Assembly: GCA_964622685.1 (NCBI GenBank)
Contig: CAZUUU010000099.1
Coordinates: 1 to 11,668, forward strand
DNA: 11,668 bases
Reading direction: 5' to 3'
Source: Methylibium sp964622685
GTDB taxonomy: Bacteria > Pseudomonadota > Gammaproteobacteria > Burkholderiales > Burkholderiaceae_C
The position numbers and the translations under genes were made by a program. The notes under the pieces are model-generated. The model made no database searches. It was not told where the DNA came from and was given only the letters and a program-made list of their open reading frames with translations. Of the stretch, positions 7,501 to 11,668 are shown piece by piece. Position 1 is the stretch's first letter; each line of letters begins with the position of its first letter.

Positions 7501-10500
7501 GCATCGTTGGCGCCCTGGATGGTGACGGTCAGCGTGGCCGAGCTGGTCGCACCGGCGGCGTCGCGCACGGTGTAGGTGAAGGCCTCGGTCAGCGTGCTGG
7601 CGGTCGTCCGCAGGGCCTGGACCGCGGCACTCGCGTTGTTGACGACGTAGCTGTAGCTGCCGTCGGCGTTGAGCGTCAAGGTGCCGTAGGCACCGGCCAG
7701 GCCCGAGCCGACCGTGCCGCCGGTCGAGCCGAAGCTGATCGCCGAGACGCTGCGGGTGTCGCCGGCGTCCACATCGGTGTCGTTAGCCAGCACGTTGCCG
7801 CTGGGGTTGGTGCCGGCGGTGGCGTTGCCCACGCCACCTGCTTCCAAGGCCGTGGCGGTGTCGGCCACGGCGACGGGCGCGCCGTTGACCGGGGTGACGG
7901 TGACGTTGACGGTCGCGGTCTCAGCCACGCCACCGGAGGTGACCGTGTAGCTGAAGCTGGCGGCGCCGGTGTAGTTGGCGGCCGGCGTGAAGATCAGCTG
8001 GCCGCTGGCGTCGAGGCTGACGCTGCCGTTGGCGACCGCCACCGGCGCGCCGCCGGCCGTGATCGCCGTGCCGTTGACCGCGCTGATGCTGCGGCCGGCG
8101 TTCTCGAAGCTGTCGTTGGCCAGCACGCTGATCGTGATCGGGGTGTCCTCGCTGGTCGTCACGCTGTCGGCCGTGATGTCCACGACCGGGTTGACCGTGA
8201 TCGCGACCGTGTCGGTGTCGCTCAGCGTGCCGTCGCTGGTGGTCAGCGTGAGGGTGGCGGGACCGTTGTAGTCGGCCGTGTTGGCATAGCTGCTGCCGGC
8301 CAGCGCAGCGTTGATCGCCGCGGCGCTGCCGACCAGCTGCACGCTGCCGCCGCCGTTGCCGGTCACGGTGACGCCGGCGGTCGAGCCGAGCGTGAACGTG
8401 CCGTTGGTGACGGCCACGGTGACCGTCAGGCTGCCGCCGTCGACATCGGCGACGCTCAGCGCATTGCCGTTGGCGCTGGAGAAGACCAGCGCCGAGTCCT
8501 CGGCCGTGGTCTGCGCCGCCGGCACCGTGTTGACCGGCGCGTCGTTGACCGCGACGACGGTGACGTTGACGGTCGCGGTCGAGGTGCCGCCGTTGCCGTC
8601 GCTGATGGTGTAGGTGAACGAGGCCGGCCCGTTGTAGTTGGCCGCCGGCGTGAAGACGACGTTGCCGCCGACCAGGGCGACCGTGCCGTTCACGGCGCCC
8701 TGGACCGACTGGATCGTCAAGGGGTTGCCGTCGGCGTCGGTGTCGTTGGCCAGCAGCGCGGCCGGGGCGATGGTGAGGGCCGTGTCCTCGTTGGTCGTCG
8801 CCGTATCCGCGGCGGCCACGGGGGCGTCGTTGACCGGGCTGACGGTGAGGGTGAGGGACCCGGTGGCGGTGGCCGTGCCGTCGCTGACGGTGTAGGTGGC
8901 GACGGGAACGCTGCCGTTGTAGTCGGCGGCCGGGGTGAAGGTGTAGGCGCCGCTGGCGGCGATGGTCAGGGTGCCGACGCCGGCGATGCTGGCGGTGGAG
9001 CCGGCGGTGAAGGTTCCGGCGACGCCGGCGACCGTGAACTGCGTGACCGCCAGGCTGGAGCCGGTATCGACGTCGGTGTCGTTGCCGAGCACGTTGCCCG
9101 ACACCGGCGTGTCTTCGGGCGTCGAGCCGACGTCGGCGACGGCCACTGGCGCGTCGTTGGTGCCGGTGATCGTGAAGGTCAGCGTCGTGGTGCTGGTGGC
9201 GCCGGCCGCATCGCGGGCGGTATAGCTGAAGACCTCGGTGGCGGTCTGGCCGGCCGCCAGCGCTTGGCTGGCCGGGCGCGTGGCGACGTAGCTGTAGCTG
9301 CCGTCGGCGTTGAGGGTCAGCGTGCCGTAGGTGGCGACGAGCGCCGAGCCGACGGTGCCGGGTATGGCGCCGAAGCTGACCGCCGAGACGGTCCGCGTGT
9401 CGCCGGCGTCCACGTCGGTGTCGTTGGACAGCACGCCGGTGGCGGCGGTCGCGGTGAGGGTCGCGTCCTCGGAGACGGCGCGCGTGTCGGCCACGGCCAC
9501 TGGGGCGTCGTTGACTGGCGTGACGGTGACGTTGACCGTCGCGGTCGAGCTGCCGCCGTTGCCGTCGCTGACGATGTAGGTGAACGAAGCCGGGCCGTTG
9601 TGGTTGGCCGCCGGCGTGAAGACCACGTTGCCGCCCACCAGGGCGACCGTGCCGTTGACGGCGCCCTGCACGCTGGTGATGGTCAGCGTCGTGCCGGCAT
9701 CGACGTCGGTGTCGTTGGCCAGCAGTGTGGCCGGGGCAATGGTGAGCGCGTTGTCCTCGGCCGTCGCGGCGCTGTCGACCGCAGCCACCGGCGCGTCGTT
9801 GGTGCCGGTGACGGTGATGACGAGGTTGGCGGTGGAGGTGGCACCCTGGTCGTCGGTGACGCGATAGGGCACCGTGATGACCTGGGACTGGCCCACGCCC
9901 AGCGACTGGTAGGCGGCGTTGGACGGATCGAAGCTGTAGCTGCCGGTGCTGGCGAACACCAGGCCGGCCGGCGCCGAGCCGGTCAGCGCGAAGCTCAGCA
10001 CCGCATTGGCGTCCACGTCGGTCGCAACGACCGAGCCGCTGATCGGGGCGGCGTCCTCGGCCACCGTGCGGGCAGCCGCCTGGGCGATCGGCGCATCGTT
10101 GCTGCCGGTGATGGTGAAGGTCAGCGTGGTGGTGCTGGTGGCGCCGGCCGCATCGCGGGCCGTGTAGCTGAAGACTTCGGTGGCGCTCTGGCCCACACCC
10201 AGCGACTGGGCGGCGGCGCCGTTCGCGACGTAGCTGTAGCTGCCGTCGGCGTTGAGGGTGAGCGTGCCGTAGGTGGCGACGAGCGCCGAGCCGACGGTGC
10301 CGGGCGTGGCGCCGAAGCTGACCGCCGAGACGGTCCGCGTGTCGCCGACATCCGCGTCGGTGTCGTTGGCCAGCACGCCGGTGCCGGCCGTCGCGGTGAC
10401 GGTCGCGTCCTCGGCCACGCTGCGCGTGTCGGCGACTGCCAGCGGCGCATCGTTGACCGCGCCGACGCTGAGGCTCAGGGTGCCGGTGGTGGAGGCGCTG

Positions 10501-11668
10501 CCGTCGCTGACGGTGTAGGTGGCGACCGGGACGCTGCCGTTGTAGTTGGCGGCCGGGGTGAAGGTATAGGCCCCGCTAGCGGCGATGGTCAGCGTGCCGA
10601 CGCCGGCGATGGTGGCCGTGCTGCCGGCGGTGAAGCTGCCGGCGGCACCGGCGACGGTGAACTGCGTGACCGCCAGCGTCGTGCCGGCGTCGATGTCGGT
10701 GTCGTTGCCCAGCACGTTGCCGCTGACGGGCGTGTCCTCCGGCGTCGTGCCGACGTCCGCCACCGCGACCGGCAGGTCGTTGGTGCCGGTGACGGTGATG
10801 ACGAGGTTGGCGGTGGAGCTGGCGCCCTGGTCGTCGGTGACGCGATAGGGCACCGTGATGACCTGCGACTGGCCCGCGGCCAGCGACTGGTAGGCCGGGC
10901 TGGACGGGTCGAAGCTGTAGCTGCCGTCGGCGTTGAACGTCAGGCCGGCCGGGGCCGCGCCCACGAGCGCGAAGCTCAGCGCGGCGTTGGCATCGACGTC
11001 GGCCGCAACGACCGTGCCGCTGACCACCGGCGCATCCTCGGCCACGCTGAAGCTGGCCGCCTGGGCGACCGGCGCGTCATTGCTGCCGGTGACGGTGATG
11101 ACGAGGTTGGCGGTGGAGCTGGCGCCCTGGTCGTCGGTGACGCGGTAGGGCACGGTGATGACCACCGACTGGCCGACGCCCAATGACTGGTAGGCCGGGT
11201 TGGCCGGATCGAAGCTGTAGGCGCCGGTGCTGGCGAAGCTCAGGCCGGCCGGCGCGCTGCCGACCAGCGCGTAGGTCTGCGAGGCATTGGCGTCGGCATC
11301 GGTGGCAACCACGTTGCCGGTGATCGCCGCGGCGTCTTCGGCCACGCTGAAGCTGGCGGCCTGGGCCACCGGAGCGTCGTTGCTGCCGGTCACGGTGATG
11401 ACCAGGTTGGCGGTCGAACTCGTCCCCTGGTCGTCGGTGACCTGGTAGGGCACGGTCAGCACGGTCGACTGACCCACGCCCAGCGACTGGTAGGCGGCCT
11501 GGGCCGGATCGAACGAGTAGCTGCCGTCGGCGTTGAACGCCAGGCCCGCCGGAGCCGCGCCGACGAGCGTGAAGCTCAGCACCGCATTGGCATCGGCGTC
11601 GGTCGCGCTGACGGCGCCGGAGATCGCGGCCGCGTCTTCGGCGATCGTGAAGCTCGCGGCACTGGCCA
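4524..11668 (-). CDS. giant type I-secreted repeat adhesin (LapA-like), C-terminal part, 5' end off the window
   Basis: The visible part is 2380 residues. The stop is at 4524-4526; the frame stays open to the right edge, and residues before position 11582 continue the same repeat (AASFTIAEDAAA...), so the real start lies outside. N to C: about 17 cadherin-like/VCBS domains (6171-11668), a LamG-like domain (5458-6170), an unnamed beta-rich domain (5145-5457), eight RTX nonapeptides (4929-5144) and a type I secretion C-terminal domain (4527-4928). Each repeat typically ends in a VTVTGxNDAPVA linker and many carry an NDTDxDxG motif likely to bind calcium, which would stiffen the rod outside the cell. 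Proteins of this plan are exported C terminus first and held at the outer membrane by an N-terminal module that LapG cuts. Linkage to lapG, lapD and a TolC-family gene supports a LapA role, but the decisive N terminus is not seen, so I give no symbol. Confidence 0.95.
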   Translation of the reverse strand, partial: ASAASFTIAEDAAAISGAVSATDADANAVLSFTLVGAAPAGLAFNADGSYSFDPAQAAYQSLGVGQSTVLTVPYQVTDDQGTSSTANLVITVTGSNDAPVAQAASFSVAEDAAAITGNVVATDADANASQTYALVGSAPAGLSFASTGAYSFDPANPAYQSLGVGQSVVITVPYRVTDDQGASSTANLVITVTGSNDAPVAQAASFSVAEDAPVVSGTVVAADVDANAALSFALVGAAPAGLTFNADGSYSFDPSSPAYQSLAAGQSQVITVPYRVTDDQGASSTANLVITVTGTNDLPVAVADVGTTPEDTPVSGNVLGNDTDIDAGTTLAVTQFTVAGAAGSFTAGSTATIAGVGTLTIAASGAYTFTPAANYNGSVPVATYTVSDGSASTTGTLSLSVGAVNDAPLAVADTRSVAEDATVTATAGTGVLANDTDADVGDTRTVSAVSFGATPGTVGSALVATYGTLTLNADGSYSYVANGAAAQSLGVGQSATEVFSYTARDAAGATSTTTLTFTITGSNDAPIAQAAARTVAEDAAPISGSVVATDVDANAVLSFALTGSAPAGLVFASTGSYSFDPSNAAYQSLGVGQSQVITVPYRVTDDQGATSTANLVITVTGTNDAPVAAVDSAATAEDNALTIAPATLLANDTDVDAGTTLTITSVQGAVNGTVALVGGNVVFTPAANHNGPASFTYIVSDGNGGSSTATVNVTVTPVNDAPVAVADTRAVSEDATLTATAATGVLSNDTDVDAGDTRTVSAVSFGAIPGTVGSALVATYGTLTLNADGSYSYVATRPASQALAAGQTATEVFSYTARDAAGATSTTTLTFTITGTNDAPVAVADVGSTPEDTPVSGNVLGNDTDVDTGSSLAVTQFTVAGVAGTFTAGSTASIAGVGTLTIAASGAYTFTPAADYNGSVPVATYTVSDGTATATGSLTLTVSPVNDAPVAAADTATTNEDTALTIAPAALLANDTDADGNPLTIQSVQGAVNGTVALVGGNVVFTPAANYNGPASFTYTISDGNGGTSTATVNVTVVAVNDAPVNTVPAAQTTAEDSALVFSSANGNALSVADVDGGSLTVTVAVTNGTFTLGSTAGVTVTGNGGGSVQLVGSAAAINAALAGSSYANTADYNGPATLTLTTSDGTLSDTDTVAITVNPVVDITADSVTTSEDTPITISVLANDSFENAGRSISAVNGTAITAGGAPVAVANGSVSLDASGQLIFTPAANYTGAASFSYTVTSGGVAETATVNVTVTPVNGAPVAVADTATALEAGGVGNATAGTNPSGNVLANDTDVDAGDTRSVSAISFGSTGGTVGSGLAGAYGTLTLNADGSYSYVVNNASAAVQALRTTASTLTEAFTYTVRDAAGATSSATLTVTIQGANDAPVAVVDTGALTENATLTTTAATGVLANDTDVDSGDARSVSAVSFGGTGGTVGTALNGTYGTLTLNADGSYSYVASRPAAEALVAGQVVTEQFSYTVRDTAGATSTATLTFTVTGANDAPTITGTSTGSVTEDTTLSSSGTLTVVDPDAGQSSFVAQTGSAGTYGSFSITTAGAWTYTLNNAAANVQSLAAGTSVTDSFTVVTADGTTRSVVVTVNGSNDAPVATADTRSVNEDNSATGNVLANDTDVDLGTTLSVTQFTVAGVTGTFAAGSTATIAGVGTLLIAASGAYSFVPVANWNGSVPVATYTVSDGITTRTSTLAITVAAVNDLPLGVDAGVRTGEDVPYRFSGTEFRMNDVEDGSNVVPTAVRIDSLPTNGTLTLNGVAVSGGQVIAAASLDDLVFTPAANVRGTNLTGFSFSVQDSSGAFDSAPNTLTISVTPRVDLSVVDVQHWTFNEGSGTTTQNSYSGTAQTGTITDNTGGTDLRPTWTASGHEGSAIQFNGTTGAARDGGYMALSTAVTDPLRGGTTSTGSATLAFWIRTTQTGGAIGWDSPSVIGIEANGGIGDVQWGWIDSTGRIGFGKGDSAGVMSTNPVNDGQWHHVVISHNFTSGATQVFVDGASNATGTLLPGSIIPNNFLGFGVTNDTSATTADRYLNGTLDDIRIYDRVLTSAQVTAMYQVENQNLGAVDVLDNDGGAVRFAIAANDYTGITVTGVPSGATLTDGTNSVTFSGSVTSADITGWNHGLLSVTGMNASGQAMLTVTATGATADDVNTQYVNIVSGANILNGTSAANTLNGSGNADVLNGMDGNDTLNGNNGNDRLFGGAGNDTLSGGAGNDVLVGGTGNDTLNGGTGADVFAWNFADRGAAGTPAVDTISDFSVAAPASGGDLLDLRDLLQGETHAGTDPGNLERYLDFDTTSTPGSTIIHVSTNGGFTPGSGWSAGQAGSEDQRIVLSGVDLRSALGLGSGATDNQIITNLLQQGKLITDGGP
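4527..4928 (-). other. type I secretion C-terminal target domain of the adhesin
   Basis: The last 134 residues follow directly on the RTX repeats. They show the pattern typical of the VCA0849-type secretion domain: DVFAWNF, then DTISDF, GGDLLDLRDLLQGE, YLDFD, a beta strand with IHVST, DQRIVLSGVDL, and a terminal NQIITNLLQQGKL. This part is recognised by the ABC transporter and leaves the cell first. Confidence 0.9.
4929..5144 (-). repeat. eight RTX calcium-binding nonapeptide repeats
   Basis: Eight 27-nt units in a row, from LNGTSAANT (N-terminal, degenerate) through LFGGAGNDT and LSGGAGNDV to LNGGTGADV. The later copies match the GGxGxDxLx consensus; the first two or three lack glycines or the aspartate. 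RTX repeats fold into a calcium-bound beta roll outside the cell, where calcium is high. Confidence 0.95.
5145..5457 (-). other. unnamed beta-rich domain between LamG and RTX
   Basis: About 104 residues, from NQNLGAVDVLDNDG to YVNIVSG. Alternating short hydrophobic runs (VRFAIA, GITVTGV, VTFSG, LLSVTGM, AMLTVTATG) suggest a beta sandwich. It is not like the VCBS-type repeats: no NDAPV linker and no DTDxD motif. I cannot assign it to a named family. Confidence 0.5.
5458..6170 (-). other. LamG/concanavalin-like (jelly-roll) domain of the adhesin
   Basis: About 238 residues with the Laminin_G_3 signature: VQHWTFNEGSG at the start, GSAIQFNG, SATLAFWIRT in the middle, GQWHHVVISH, TQVFVDG, then the closing LNGTLDDIRIYDRVLT followed by SAQVTAMY. 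Such domains bind carbohydrate or protein ligands in other proteins. It sits near the end that is secreted first, next to the RTX roll, where ligand-binding modules of long RTX adhesins are often found. The ligand is unknown. Confidence 0.88.
6171..11668 (-). repeat. array of about 17 cadherin-like/VCBS (tandem-95 type) domains
   Basis: Boundaries were set at the NDAPV linker. Reading N to C (right to left) the classes are A A A B C A D C B D E F C' C G B H. Class A is 300 nt (9790-10089 and three at 10771-11668, the outermost partial). Class B is 327 nt (6511-6837, 8821-9147, 10444-10770). Class C is 354 nt (7144-7497, 9148-9501, 10090-10443), with a 378-nt variant at 7498-7875. Class D is 288 nt (9502-9789) and 285 nt (8536-8820). 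Class G, the classic VCBS form, is 306 nt (6838-7143). E and F share about 7876-8535, divided near 8180. H is about 6171-6510 and is the most divergent. Confidence 0.9.
10771..11668 (-). repeat. tandem 300-bp class A repeats at the right edge
   Basis: Linkers at 10771, 11071 and 11371 are exactly 300 bp apart, giving two full units and one cut by the window edge. Each encodes about 100 residues with AASF(S/T)(V/I)AEDA, DADANA, AYQSLGVGQS or a close variant, VPY(R/Q)VTDDQG and SSTANLVITVTG. A further copy with the same period is at 9790-10089. The array probably continues beyond the window. Confidence 0.9.

Noticed and set aside
4716..11186. A 2156-codon open frame on the + strand, antisense to the adhesin.
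   Set aside because: It mirrors the adhesin repeats, is rich in Arg/Gly/Ala/Val low-complexity sequence, and shows no domain or ribosome-binding site. It arises because the GC-rich repeats lack the codons that would give antisense stops, and the pattern is repeated from unit to unit.
6171..11668. A CRISPR-like array because of regular spacing.
   Set aside because: The period is 285-378 bp in frame with a protein, and the repeated parts are coding domains; there are no short identical repeats with unique spacers.

Overview
This GC-rich window (roughly two thirds or more G+C by eye, codons ending mostly in G or C) looks like a chromosome segment of a Gram-negative proteobacterium. The gene set suggests a betaproteobacterium of the Burkholderiales, but that is inference; no rRNA or other marker gene is present. 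It holds most of a Lap-type biofilm adhesin locus: an outer-membrane TolC-family channel, a LapG-type periplasmic cysteine protease, a LapD-type c-di-GMP receptor, and the C-terminal ~2380 residues of a giant type I-secreted repeat adhesin.

Layout: positions 1-78 may be the tail of a + strand gene entering from the left. It converges on the TolC-family gene (minus, 103-1578), with a small hairpin between them. A 235-bp divergent intergenic region (1579-1813) contains an 18-bp perfect palindrome with a third half-site. The + strand pair lapG (1814-2527) and lapD (2565-4478) follows with a 37-nt gap and is probably one transcript. A perfect 13-bp-stem hairpin (4487-4515) separates lapD from the convergent adhesin gene (minus, stop at 4524), which runs off the right edge.

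The visible adhesin, from N to C terminus (right to left), has about 17 cadherin-like/VCBS (tandem-95 type) domains in several sequence classes. These are followed by a LamG/concanavalin-like domain, a ~104-residue beta-rich domain I cannot name, eight RTX calcium-binding nonapeptides, and a type I secretion C-terminal domain.

How it likely works, by analogy with Pseudomonas fluorescens LapADG: the adhesin is exported by a type I secretion system of which the TolC-family protein is the outer-membrane part. The inner-membrane ABC transporter and membrane-fusion protein (LapB/LapC equivalents) are not in the window. When c-di-GMP is high, LapD binds LapG in the periplasm and the adhesin stays on the surface. 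When c-di-GMP falls, LapG is freed, cuts the adhesin near its N terminus, and the cell detaches. The N-terminal retention module and LapG cleavage site would lie beyond the right edge and are not visible here.
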